From positions 8,246,001 to 8,310,000 of the forward strand of contig CAVNZM010000008.1 in assembly GCA_963693365.1 (NCBI GenBank): a DNA stretch of 64,000 nucleotides, given 5' to 3'. A program made the position numbers and the translations under genes. The stretch's first letter is position 1. Each line of letters opens with the position of its first letter. The notes beneath the pieces were generated by a model, which saw only the letters and a list, made by a program, of their open reading frames with translations, searched no databases and was not told the origin of the DNA. The stretch is from Amoebidium appalachense (lineage: Eukaryota > Ichthyosporea). Positions 1 to 11,582 of this stretch are shown in pieces.

Positions 1-512
1 AAATTTGAAATTCTAGCGACTCCTTGAGCTAAAATTCACTTATTAATTTTACATTCGGGTAGCCCCTGAATGAAACATAGATTTGGCGAGAAGCCGCTAT
101 TCGAAGAAAAGTTGTCTCTAAAAGGTACGAAAAAGTAATGGCAGATCCTCTTTGGTTTTAACTCTGTATACGTGTAGTATGGACACCTGCCCCTCCCAAA
201 GGGGGGGGGGCCCTCCCAAAGGGGAGGGAGGGAGGGGGGGGGGGGGAGGGGAGGGGAAGAAGGGGGGGGGGGGGGGGGGGGGGGGGAGGGGGGGGGAGGG
301 GAGGGGAAGGGTGGCTCTAGTCGGTTCGGAAAGTTCGGAGAGGCATGGGGCGATATTGATGAGGGGAAAGGCGTGCTGGTGCGGAATGGGGGAGTCACGC
401 CCCTGTCCCCCCCTTGCTTCCGCCCAAATCCCTCTCCCCCGGGCGGTGCCTCTCGCTCCTTGTTTCTTCATTCCCTCGGGCTTGCTCTCCTGCCGCCCCA
501 ACTACCCCCCCC

Positions 513-546
<34 letters not shown>

Positions 547-1030
547 CCCTTCCCCCCCCCCACCCCCTCTCCAGCGCAGAGGCTAGTGCGGGGGAAATGG
601 CAGGGAGTGGTGGTTGTCTATATGGTGGGAAGTGCGGATCACAATTCGAAAAAAAATGTCTCTCACAGATACGAAAAAGTAAGTATATTCACTAAGGAGC
701 GAAAGTTGCGGCAGTATGCCAAATAGTGTGCATGTCTGCCCCGTTTTGGGGAGGGCGGAGGGGGGGGGGGGGGGGGAGGGGGGGGAGGATTTTTGAGAGA
801 GGAGAGAGACAGGTAGAACATAGATAAGAAAGGGAAGAACTGGGGGAGAGGGGAGAAGGGGGGGGGGGGAAAGGGGGGGAGGAAGGTGGGAGAGGGAAGA
901 GATAGCATTGAAAGACCGGAAAAGCATGGGAAGATATCGATGCAAATGAGAGGAAAGTGTGGCCAGTTACTGAGGAGAGAGGGCAGTGGGGTGGGGGGTG
1001 GGGGGGGGGGGGGGGGGGGAAGGGGTCCGG

Positions 1031-1066
<36 letters not shown>

Positions 1067-1370
1067 AACAGGGATTTTGAGAGAGAATGGGAGAAAAAAG
1101 ATGAAGATGAGGTTAGAACTGGGGGGATGGGGGAAAGGGAGGCATGAGTTTGGGGATATGGCTTGGAAAGACCGAAAGGTGGTCCCCTCCTTCCTCCCGA
1201 AGGGTTGAAAGGAGGGGAAGGGAGGGAGGGGAGGGGGGGGGGGGGGGGGGGGGGAGGAGGAGGGGGGGAGTCTGGCAGTTTTTTATTTATTTATTAATAA
1301 TAATTATTATTATTATTATTATTATTATTTTTTGGGGGGGGGGGGGGGGGGGAAGGAGATCCAGATAGCA
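1..1370. repeat. Macrosatellite array A with G/C homopolymers
   Basis: The sequence is at least two diverged tandem units. Each unit has a C-rich block followed by a conserved block starting near 'cagcgcagaggctagtgc', then a 'cagatacgaaaaagt' block, then G-runs with 'ttttgagagag', then a 'gatagcattgaaagaccgg' block. The same order occurs at 19030-22050. The array is cut by the window start. A TTA/ATT microsatellite lies at about 1275-1330. The Pro- and Gly-rich open frames here come from the homopolymers and are not treated as genes. Confidence 0.85.
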
Positions 1371-2037
1371 ATTATTTAGGCCAGTAATATTGGGTGACTA
1401 ATTCAAAAGGCTCACTGAGGATGTAAACCGTTCCCCCGTCCCCTTCGCCATACTGTTATGGGAAAAAACGCAACTTCTGGCACCATACTGATCAATACTG
1501 TTATAATACGGTAAAGAACACAAATACACTGTTGCAGCACGCATTACTCACACGTGCACACATTCACGGGCGAACGTGCATACACGCACACACACAACCA
1601 GAAGAAACTCTTTGCAAAATATTTTTCCTGACAATTTTTCTATCACTATTTCTCACTGATAACAAGCAGCTTTAAACTTGATATACCCTCCACGTGCACA
1701 GGCATGCACCTGCACACCCAGCAGTCGCACTATAGTCGAATCATGTTTGCAAGATAATACTCGGCCAGTAATATCCTGAGCCCGCAAGTAACGTAAAAGT
1801 TTTCCCCCCTCCCCCCCACACACACAAACACAAACACTCCCCCCCTCTCCCCCCCCTTTGCCCCCCCCCCCCCCCCCCCCCCACCCGGGGCTGGGCGCAT
1901 AAATTTATCCCAACCCCAACCGACCCCAACCCCATTCCACCGCTCCCACTAACGCACACATACACATTACCGGTGCGTACAACATATATGAGCATACACG
2001 ATTGTGCGTGTCGTCTTTGAATTTAGCAAGCAGTATA
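1371..2037. other. Non-coding spacer
   Basis: No exon with splice signals or recognisable protein was seen. The stretch has ordinary sequence, short CA-rich pieces and a C-run at about 1859-1882. Confidence 0.5.
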
Positions 2038-2235
2038 GGGGGGGTTTACGCTGTTTACTCGAGGCAAAGAGAACCAGTCTCAGGTATGGGGGGGGGGGGT
2101 TTGCTCGGAATATCCCCTCAGCGGTATATCATGATCACGTACATAGATGTCGGGTGGTGACTATATATCAGGGTTTACTTTCTCTACGAGACACCATAAA
2201 GACTACAAGGAGAAATCAATTAGTTGGGGTTCCCC

Positions 2236-2270
<35 letters not shown>

Positions 2271-2302
2271 GGGCTCCCCTCGGGACACTCGGTATCAGCT
2301 GG

Positions 2303-2361
<59 letters not shown>

Positions 2362-2949
2362 TGCGCTATAATTTTGTAGTGATGTGTTTCTCAAGCCAAT
2401 CAATACATCTAATAAACAGGTCGTAGTTACGCGTGTTTAGTATAAAATCAAGGATGTTGTAATTTACAGGTAGGCTATCTTTCTGGGTGTCTGTTGTGAA
2501 TGTGACGTGTGTGTGTTGCGGTATTATGTGGTCTATCAAACTACATTTGGCGATACATGACCGGTTAAACTGGTGTGTGTGTGTGTTGTTTGGGCATGCA
2601 AATGATGCCACCTTATACTTATTAGATCTCCACTGTATAGCACGTGTACAGTAAAAGCGTGGTAATTGATCAATAATACCATCAGCTAGAGAAAGACCAG
2701 TTCTACAGGAAGGTAATATGTATTTAGGTGTTATACACTTGCGAGTGCCATATTTGGCAATATGGTTGAGGCGGTCAGTATATATAAAACGAGACATAAG
2801 GCTTAGTTTTTCAAGGTGTATGCTTTCATCGGGTCTAGTGTCGTGTGGTATCTTTTTCCATTTGTTATATTGCGTGATTATCTTGTGATTGTGTACATGT
2901 TTAATAAGTAAGTGGCAGTCCAAAGTCACACACAGTCCAAAGTCACACA
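2038..2949 (-). mobile_element. 5'-truncated non-LTR retrotransposon copy 1
   Basis: From about 2041 to 2938 this matches 40303-41205 almost base for base. It contains the last ~190 codons of the reverse-transcriptase ORF, a (CA)n tract, an A-run and a shared ~190-bp tail, all read on the minus strand. Loss of the 5' part is typical of LINE-type insertions. A 7-bp 'cagtata' flanks it at 2031-2037 and 2950-2956 and may be a target-site duplication, although seven bases is short enough for chance. Confidence 0.85.
2366..2938 (-). pseudogene. C-terminal fragment of retrotransposon ORF
   Basis: The translation equals the C-terminus of the long RT ORF at 40644-43529, with one visible amino-acid difference (His for Asn after KKIP). 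It includes the segment with a Cys and the repeated His-Thr of FACPNNTHTHQFNRSC. The RT catalytic domain is absent, so this copy cannot code for a working enzyme. The stop codon is at the same place as in the long copy. Confidence 0.85.
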
Positions 2950-4301
2950 CAGTATACATGTGCACCAACTCTCACAAGCACAAAGAAGACAGGATGTCGT
3001 TTTATCTTCACCGTTTTCCCTATGGCAATAGTATTACGGATACATTCATGATATGCGGAGCCAACTTTGTGAGAGTTGAATATACACAGCCGCAAACTCT
3101 TATGATACATCATGTCATATTGGCAATATCAGTAGCCTACATGATTTAACGATAGTATCTGGGGAGAGGGATAATCATCAGTGTGTAGAGCCTCCCCCTA
3201 TCACCTGCTTTTGAACACAATATATAGATTCTTGTCCCCTGTGCGCGTCACGTTCTTCAAGTTGCGTGACCTGTGTAGTTTGGGAAAGCTCAAACCTTAC
3301 TCGATTGAATAATCCTACCCATGATGAATAAATTTTTAACGGTTGTGTTGTTAACTTTCAACCGGTCGAAGTCCTTTTTGCTTTGTACGAGGAGGGAATT
3401 AGATAACATGGCTTGGCCCCCACACGGATTCGTAAAAGAACGCAGCAACGGTTGAAGTTGTACCCACACACACCGGTACCCCGTACACCGTGTGGACACA
3501 CACACACACATGTATACATACCGTCCCAGGTGCAATTTTTGGTGTACAGGGACATGCCGCATGCGCCGGCGCGGCCGCGGCTGCCAGTCGTTATCCACCC
3601 GGAATTTGAGCCGGAATTTGTGAAAGAATGCAATGCAAAATTGCCACTCATGTTCTATATAATAGTCTCAATTATGAGTTCCCCGGTTAGAACTTTTTTT
3701 TGCCTCTTCTGAGATTTCAAAAATCATCAACTTCTTTTTCTACCTTACTGGTGACAATCAATCATCTTCCGCCCAGGACAAATTTCATTGCGTACCTAAA
3801 CAACGAGTCTGGCGCTTTCTTATAGATTTATAGGTCGGCATGCGCTCACATAGTTTAACTCTAGAACTCGTAAGAGCAACACTTTTGATTGGTGAACGAT
3901 AAATGTGGGTATAGTCGTCTAAGGTCTTCTGAATAATAGCGTTTCGCCAGGTCTTAGTCTATGTATTGCATTTCTACACAAATGATTTCTAAATGTTTTG
4001 TGAAATTAGCCTGTTACAATAGCGCATGTCACGTCAGTGTGATCTTGATGATGGCCATTTTATATTATATTAAAATTATTCATTATGTTTTTCTGGCCAT
4101 TTTATAAGATATTGGCAGGCGAATGCGGGGCTCCCGTCTGCTAGATGGGGCCGGTGGCTCATGCCCCTCGCGCAGGTACAATCCAAAACTGTTATGAGAA
4201 AACGAATGTGTGTGTTTGTGATCCACGTCATATGTGTGTGCATGTGCTCATGTGTGTACACGTGTGTGCGTGTGTGTGTTTCTGTGTGTATCACAGTGTG
4301 C

Positions 4302-4352
<51 letters not shown>

Positions 4353-4605
4353 TGTGTGTGTATGTGTCACGGTTCCTGTCGCGAGAAACTAGGAGGTACG
4401 TGTGCGGGGAAAGTCTTTGGGCATTTGGGACAGGAAGAGAGGGGTGGGGTGGGGGGGGGGGGGGGGGGGGGGGAGGGGGGGGGAGGAGGGGGGGGGGGGG
4501 GGGTGTTAATAAACACCCGTCCCACCCAATCAGAAAGAACTTCTTTGCAGATGGGTGGCCATATGCTTTTAGACACATGACCAAAAAAAAATTGCAGAGT
4601 CGGTG
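2950..4605. other. Spacer with two small unassigned ORFs and a GT/G tract
   Basis: A 52-codon plus-strand ORF starts at ATG 2994 and ends at 3149. A ~100-codon plus-strand open frame ends near 3711 and includes RPRLPVVIHPEFEPEFVKEC, which looks less repetitive than its surroundings but matches no family I recognise. A GT-rich tract covers about 4205-4366 and G-runs cover about 4449-4503. No complete gene model could be built. Confidence 0.35.
3918..4090. repeat. Dispersed AT-rich repeat, copy 1
   Basis: The stretch shares 'aatagcgtttcgcc', 'gcatttctacacaaatgat' and 'gaaattagcctgttacaat' in the same order and spacing with 8735-8890. It has diverged by scattered substitutions. No open frame of note lies in it. 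Confidence 0.8.
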
Positions 4606-6027
4606 TTACAACTCTGGTAGTACCGCACCTGCTCGCCTCCGCTTGCCACCACAATGGCCTCGTCTTTCGACCACTGGTATGGGAACAACCGTTGGCCTCC
4701 CAGCTAGGAAAGGAGGGCCACTATAACCAGGAAAGTCAACCAATACAGCTGCAGGAAGGTCAGTAGCGGGGGACTCCCCAGGCCTGTATAGGAGATCAAC
4801 CACATGGCCGACTGCACCATTCACCAAACCCAGCTTGACATTCAGCTTAGCAAGAGAGAGAGAGAGAAAGAGGAGGAGAGAGAGAGGGAGAGAGAGGGGG
4901 GGGGGGGGGGGGGGGGAGAGAGAGAGAGAGAGAGGGAGAAAGGGAGAGACAGACAGAGATAAAGAGAGAGAGGGAGGGAGGGAGGGAGGGAGAGAGGGAG
5001 AGAGTGAGAGAGGGGGGAGAGAGAGAGAGAGAGAGAGAGAGACCTCTCTCTTAGTTATATTCTTGTCACCTGAAGAAACACGAGCACCAACTGCAAGACA
5101 CAATTCTGGCTCAAGACCACCAACAACATCAGCAGGTGCATTTTTAGCAAGTGCAGAGTCCACAGAATTCTGCGCTACCAGCCGTGCCACAGATTTTCCC
5201 ATTGCGTGCAGACTGCATGTTGTAAGCATACACCCGGTTCTTATTGGCCATTATTCTCATAGCCCCTTCAAACAAACCCCACTCGCCAGTGGCTGCTAAG
5301 GATTCTCTCGAACGAGACATGAGAAACTGCCAATCACCAGGTTGCATCTGACCATTGCGCAGGCGAAGAAGAAACGCCTTAAAAGCCAACTCCTCTTCAT
5401 TAACACCCAACTGCCTTTTAACCACATCCAACATGCCACTACTGTTTTGAATTTCAAAATCTCACTTGAGCCTAGGAGTTTGAAATTCTGCTCGTCCTTC
5501 GTGTGGTCGTAGGGTTCATACTGCGCAGGATCGCCACACGGAGGTAACTGTGCCATATCGCCTACCAGAATGATTGATACCTTATCCAATACCCTGGCTT
5601 CCTCTAGACGCGTTAGCAAAATTCCCAGCATGCCCTGTCCTATCATAGACATCTCATCAATTATCAAATAGCGGCAATGGCAAAGCTTTCTTTGTATTGC
5701 AGCTAACTGAGCGCTAGAGGCATACGGCTTGGTAGTCCCAATAGGTACCTTGACATCAAAAAGACGATGCAGGGTTTCCCCACCTATGTTATGTGCTGCA
5801 ACACCAGTTGGTGCCGCAAGCCGCACAAATTCGTTTGGCGGGACCCCCAACTCCACGGCACGTTCACGCAGCGATCTTACCATGTGGTGAACAGTCCAAC
5901 TTATACCGCAACCGCCATAGCCGGCAAGAATCATAAGCAATGGTGGACGTGTACCTTCGGGGGCAGACACATGCTCCTGCAGAATATCATATGCTACCTG
6001 TTGTTTGCCTTCAAGTCTTCCAGCCAC
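4606..6027 (-). pseudogene. Degraded PIF1/Helitron-type helicase
   Basis: The minus-strand translation from 6027 carries a P-loop region (AGYGGCGIS), a Walker B motif (LIIDEMSMI) and GDMAQLPP, in the order of PIF1-family SF1B helicases. The P-loop Lys is Ile, which should abolish ATP hydrolysis. Near 5435-5470 the frame shifts and continues as LDVVKRQLGVNEEELAFKAF and on to an FLMSR-like segment. A second block, LNVKLGLVNGAVGHVVDLLY followed by VLVDFPGYSGPPF, resembles Helitron helicase C-terminal regions. It is separated from the rest by a CT-rich insert (4850-5043) that ends in 'ttgctaag' and could be an intron. Translation stops at 4606 before motifs V and VI. The in-frame TAG just before 6027 reads 'ttgtaatag', a possible acceptor, so an upstream exon may exist. 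The P-loop change, the frameshift and the truncation together support calling a pseudogene. Confidence 0.8.
4850..5043. repeat. GA/CT microsatellite with G-run
   Basis: Imperfect (GA)n with a central G-run near 4898-4915. On the minus strand it is a pyrimidine tract just before 'ctaag', where the helicase reading resumes. This fits either an intron with an expanded polypyrimidine tract or an insertion into the helicase. Confidence 0.8.
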
Positions 6028-6059
6028 CTATTACAACAGGTATGATGAGTGTCTCACTG

Positions 6060-6103
6060 TGTGCATATTTTCATGTGTGTGCTTGCTGCCTTGTGTGTGT
6101 GCC

Positions 6104-6134
<31 letters not shown>

Positions 6135-6318
6135 GGGGGAAGGGGGGGGGGGGGGGGGGGGGGAAGCTAGTGGTGTGCATGTGGGTGTGCATGTGACTTT
6201 GCTTGTGTGCATGTGTGCATGTTCAGCCTGAGTGTTGATTGTTCGAGCGCAGCATGCGCTCAAGGCTTGTGTTTTGCATATTTTCATGTGTGTGCTTGCT
6301 GCCTTGTGTGTGTGCCGT

Positions 6319-6349
<31 letters not shown>

Positions 6350-6497
6350 GAAGAAGGGGGGGGGGGGGGGGGGGGGGGGGGGGGAAAGCTAGTGGTGTGC
6401 ATGTGGGTGTGCATGTGACTTTGCTTGTGTGCATGTGTGCATGTTCAGCCTGAGTGTTGATTGTTCGAGCGCAGCATGCGCTCAAGGCTTGTGTTGG
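6060..6497. repeat. Tandem duplication of a ~215-bp GT/G unit
   Basis: The unit runs from 'catattttcatgtgtgtgc' through a G-run to 'gcgcagcatgcgctcaagg'. It occurs at about 6064-6274 and again at 6277-6495, nearly identical outside the G-runs. The 'gcgcagcatgcgct' piece in each copy is palindromic. Confidence 0.9.
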
Positions 6498-6554
6498 CAT
6501 TGTGTGTGTGGCAGTGACGCTGTGTGCCACCCAGTGACTATGTGTGTGTGTGTC

Positions 6555-6612
<58 letters not shown>

Positions 6613-6886
6613 GTGTGTGTCACGGTGCTTCCTGCCTTTGGTGCGCTTGTTCGTGACTTGTGCGGACGTGACGGCATGCGTGACTGTAAAAAACTTGAAA
6701 GCCTAGCAGACTAGCAAGGGCCGGGGATAAGCGAGGGAGGGAAGGGAGGGGCACACAGAGGGGAAAGGGTAGAAGGGGGAAGGGGGGAGAGAGGGGTGGG
6801 GAAGGGGGGGGAATATGAGTGTGCATCCTTATCTTACAATTTGTGTGTGTCCCTAACGTGTGACTGTGTGTGTGGGTGTGCCCACA

Positions 6887-6918
<32 letters not shown>

Positions 6919-7003
6919 GTGAGTGTGTGTCTGTGGGTGTGTGTGTGTGTGTGTTTGTGTGTGAGTGTGTGTGCGTGTGTCACGTGTGTATGTGTGTGTG
7001 TGT

Positions 7004-7034
<31 letters not shown>

Positions 7035-7147
7035 AGGTGGGCAAGGGTGGGGGGGAGGGGGTGGCGGATTGGTGTGAATCCTCGTCATACAGTGTGTGTG
7101 TGCATGCGTGTGCCAGTGTGTGTGTGTGTGGGTGTGTGGGTGTACAC

Positions 7148-7198
<51 letters not shown>

Positions 7199-7426
7199 CT
7201 TGTGCGTGTATGTTTGTGTGTGCCATACTGTGCGTGTACGTGTGTATGCACGTGCGTCTCTGACTGTGCAGGACAGTGTGCACACAAAGTTTAACGGTGT
7301 GTGTGCGCGCATGTGCACTGGCAGGTGACACTGCATGTGTACATGTGTGCGTGCCTGCTATTGGTTTGTGCCTGCGTATGTGCATGGTGGTGTGGCTGTG
7401 CGTGCAGTGTGCGGGCGTTCGGGACA

Positions 7427-7483
<57 letters not shown>

Positions 7484-7494
7484 ACATCACATAC
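6498..7494. repeat. GT microsatellites and G-runs
   Basis: The stretch holds (GT)n at about 6550-6620, 6880-7000 and 7150-7195, and G-runs at 7003-7033 and 7429-7482. On the minus strand, 6641-6701 follows 'ttttttacag' and could be a small basic exon of the gene starting at 8101, but this is weak. Confidence 0.7.
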
Positions 7495-8101
7495 CAGTGC
7501 AGGGTCACTCCATGGGTGCTGCGCCTCTTCTTCGTTTCTGTTGTCGGAAACAAATGAAGCTGCGGCCTCAATGTCGTAATTGCCCTCAGCCACCCAATCC
7601 TCCGCCACCTGTGGACCCACCACCCCACCTGCATCTCCTGGCAAGGGCTGCCGTGGCATCTGGCCTGCATAAAGGGCTTCTAGCGGCTGTTGCGTAGCAG
7701 AATTTAGGCCGGCAGGAAAGTTATCATTTAGATCACTTTCTTGGCCTCCTTGAAAACTGACCTTGAAACGACAGCTGTGGTGTATACGTACATGTGCGAA
7801 AACAAACAAACAGTTTTAGAACTATAAGGATGGGAGAAAACAGTTGACAGTAAAAGCATGTCAGCAACTTTTGCAGTTTTAAAGCAAACGAAAACGAACA
7901 TAAAGAAAGAACAACAGCGCCAATATAACACCAACTGTTCGCACATGCAGCACAGGTGAGAATTCCGGCAGCAGGTCATGCATATGCATGGCAGGAATAT
8001 GCACATATACACACCTGTGCACCCAGGGCAACAGCAAACAGGAGCAGAACGACCTGCCAGGTCCTCATTCCACAACCAGAACCAACCTTGCGGGAACCCA
8101 T
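7495..8101 (-). CDS. Secreted protein of unknown family, first two exons
   Basis: ATG at 8101-8099 opens a basic stretch followed by a hydrophobic core (WQVVLLLFAVALGAQ), a classical signal peptide. Exon 1 is 8013-8101, ending before GTGTAT with phase 2. Exon 2 is 7774-7495: it starts after 'tacaccacag' and ends before a good donor, GTATGT, and it reads through without a stop (93 codons). Exon 2 is acidic and polar, with ESDLNDNFPAGL and EAAASFVSDNRNEEEAQHPW, and no domain I recognise. A stronger-looking donor two bases earlier would break the frame. Downstream exons on the minus strand are not resolved because the next 1.5 kb is repeats. It could also be an unusual 5' end to the helicase pseudogene locus, but the ER-type signal makes that unlikely. 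Confidence 0.45.
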
Positions 8102-8627
8102 ATTGTGTGGGCAAATGACTCAACAACGCCGTTACGTGGCTACGCGAAGTACTTTTGAAAAGAAGTGTGCTTGGTTTGTTTCAGTACGTTTACTGAGTGC
8201 CTCCGTTACGTTTTACTGGGTGGTAACGTGCCATGGCTGCCCAAAACGCATTGCCGCGCTCTCTGCAAACAGCGCAACAATCTAGACAATTGGTACCGAG
8301 ATAGGCGTAATGTCTCCAAGCGCATTTAGAGACCCCTAGAGAAGTCAAACTTTGTACCCCAGAAATTCAAATTACAGTATTTGTCCCCGGTATCCGTTCT
8401 CCGTTCGTTATCGGGGCAAAAACACCCACTTATTTGCTCTTCAAACTCCGTGTCAGCGATTGGGCAAAAGCGTTTTTATCGTTTACCCTCCTCCCTTTAG
8501 CCAATCAAATCGCATATATTCGCAGCTACCCCGGCCTCCCCTCACCTCCCCCCCTCCACGTCCGGATCTTTCGAACCCTACTCCTATTTGATCTCGTGGA
8601 GTAGAAAGGAGCCTACCGGCCCCAATT

Positions 8628-8977
8628 ATATTAAATTCAGTCATTATGTTTTTCAGTGATGTTCTATAAAAATTCCTACATGTCTCACCGGTATTTGAAC
8701 TGCGTGACTTTTAATGTTTAGCTCCAACCAAATAGTCGTCTTCTGGATAATAGCGTTTCGCCTGGTATTAATCTATTGCATTTCTACACAAATGATTAGT
8801 AAATGTTTTGGGAAATTAGCCTGTTACAATAGTGCATGTTAAGTCAGTGTGATCGTAATGATCGCCATTTTATATCATATTAAATTTAGTCATTGTTTTC
8901 CAGTGATGTTCTCTAAAAATTCCTGCATGTCTACCCGGTATTTGAACTGCGTGACTTTTAATGTTTAGCTCCAACCA
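8628..8977. repeat. Tandem AT-rich repeat, ~250-bp period
   Basis: The block from 'attaaattcagtcatt' to 'tttagctccaaccaaa' occurs at 8628-8728 and again at 8878-8979. Between them lies the block shared with 3918-4090. This is a tandem remnant of the repeat family seen at 3918. Confidence 0.85.
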
Positions 8978-9394
8978 AAGCGCAGCCATTCCATTTGTTC
9001 AAGCTTTGAAATTTTCATGGACTCGCGCACGTTCACCCGGCGGTCGGGAACAGCTACAACGCCCCTTGCCAACCATGCGTGTACTCTTCACCCGGCGGCC
9101 GGCCCAAACCAACACGCTTGGCCAGTACAGGTGTACATATCATAATGCACTGGACGCTGCATGCACTGCGCAGGCCTGCTTGTGTCATAGAATTGAAACT
9201 TGCAATCGAAGGGTACAAGTCGAGGTCAACTCGGAGTTGATTCAATAGTACATATTGCAAGACTAGCCGGCGCCTGGCACCGTGACCAATCGAGGCGTCG
9301 TGGCAACCTGGCACGGCAATACCTACAGCAGAGTACACCAGTGGTGGTATGTGGCAGACATGCACATTATGTGTGCCACAATTGCAAACTGGGT

Positions 9395-9403
9395 GTGTGT
9401 GAC

Positions 9404-9456
<53 letters not shown>

Positions 9457-9582
9457 ACGCGTCTATGACGTGTGCGTGTGTATGTGTGTGTATGTGTGCA
9501 CAGTGTATCAGTGTATGTGTGTGTCACGGTGTGTGTGTGTGTGTGTGTGTGCCAGCATACATTGCCTTGTGTAGGAGTGTGT

Positions 9583-9650
<68 letters not shown>

Positions 9651-9651
9651 C

Positions 9652-9717
<66 letters not shown>

Positions 9718-9810
9718 TATGACGTGTGCGTTATGATGCGCGTGTATGTGTGCACAGTGTATGCGTGTGTCACGGTGTGTGTGTGTGTGTGTGTGTGTGC
9801 CAGCATAAGT
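9395..9810. repeat. GT microsatellite with ~250-bp tandem duplication
   Basis: The order 'gtctatgacgtgtgcg', then 'gcacagtgtat', then 'gtcacggtgtgtg', then 'gtgccagcata' occurs at 9460-9555 and again at 9715-9806, with long (GT)n before each. Confidence 0.85.
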
Positions 9811-10276
9811 TGTTGTTTAGTTCACGTGCACATAATGTGTGGGTGCGCGCCACGCGCAGTGCCACGGTGTGTGTTCATGGCCATGTGTGTATGAGTGACG
9901 TGTGTGCACATGTAATGACGGTGCCGTTGTGTCAAATTGAACATAATAATGTTATGCCCTGTACGTGTGTCATCAACGGATGTCGTGTGTATGTCTGCCT
10001 TAAGTTTTTTATAACTGCAGTGTCAGACATATATATACAGCACGTGCCAAGTTTGAGTGTATGCATGTGAACGTATGTGCCGGTGTCACAGTGAGCCTGA
10101 ATGTACCACAGTGTGCGCTTGTGCATATGCCTGTCTGTGTATGATGTACATATACGCAACGGTGTGTGTATGTGTGTGTAATATTGTCAGAGCCACACTG
10201 AGTCAATCGGTGCACAGATATTGTGTATGCACTACGTGTCTTGAAGTCGGGCCATGTGCGCGCGAGTGTGTGTAAT

Positions 10277-10310
<34 letters not shown>

Positions 10311-10629
10311 CAAGTGTTTGAGCAGTGCAGAGGAAGTAAGTTGCCATATAAATGAAATGCAGTGCATGCATCATGACTCAGCCCTTCTTCGAATTCCCCT
10401 CCCGTTCCTTCCTCCAGGTTTATCAGGCCCGGGTGCGGCAGAGCTCCAGGCATTCAGCCGAGGGTGGCAGGGGCCCGAGCTTACTATTACACGTACCTCC
10501 ATGGGGAGGCCGACATAGGCCTTTCGAAGTGGGCACATACCGTCAAATTCTTGTCAATGAGCTGTCATTCAAGTGACTTATGACACTTAAACTTGATACT
10601 TCAAAAGCGGCACCAATCGATCTTATACT

Positions 10630-10893
10630 ATGGCCTCTAACGGCCATCACTCCACCGGACTGGCGACTCAGCTGTGCAGAGCAGTCCTGGGTCTGTCTGT
10701 GCTGGCCCACCTGTGTACAGCCTTAGGTGAGTTGAGATGTTTGAAACACGAGAATCTGTAAAAAGAACGCACCTTGTTACTGTAATACACCACTCATTCT
10801 TGAAAATATGTGTCAGTGTGGTTGGAATTCATCTTAACGGCTTCCCCCACTACTCAGTCTCAGGCTGAGCCCGACACATTTTTAGGAGTCCCA

Positions 10894-10932
<39 letters not shown>

Positions 10933-11207
10933 CTGTTTCTCTATATTTCTCAGCCCTTTTTTTTCAACTGCCACTAAGTTTGAACAGAAAAAAATAATCT
11001 TTTGAGCATAAATTGTCATTATGCAGACTTAACCTAGCTTGCTACGAAGTCTTAGTGCTTGGATGGGAAGATTGCAGGGTTAAACGATTCTCACGTCTGA
11101 TAACCCAGTTGCACATATTTACTCATTCATTCATTCATTTACTTATTTTTATTGTTTATTTTTATTTTGGACCGGAGGGGGCGAGGGAGGGAAGGGGAGG
11201 GGGTGGG

Positions 11208-11239
<32 letters not shown>

Positions 11240-11453
11240 AGGGTCCAAAACCCATGTATCTGAACTAACTAACTCACTAAACCTGTACGGTGACACAGCT
11301 GTGGAGAATACCCCTGTTAACATAGTACCTTCCCACCCGGAATTCCATCACCGTGCAAGACGCCAGTTTCTAGGAAATGCAACAACAATTAATCCAGGCG
11401 ATCGTAGGTATCCCCATTCAATGATAACCCGTGAGTTTAGTATCATGAATTCA

Positions 11454-11486
<33 letters not shown>

Positions 11487-11498
11487 ATCGCACACACA

Positions 11499-11582
<84 letters not shown>

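Larger units (their letters stand above)
8102..10629. other. Spacer with repeats and unassigned ORFs
   Basis: Mostly repeats, annotated separately. The segment 9050-9390 has an open minus-strand frame of ~110 codons with no recognisable family. The segment after 'ccttcctccag' at 10418 is open in two frames to about 10576 and could be the last exon of a plus-strand gene. Nothing more can be supported. Confidence 0.35.
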
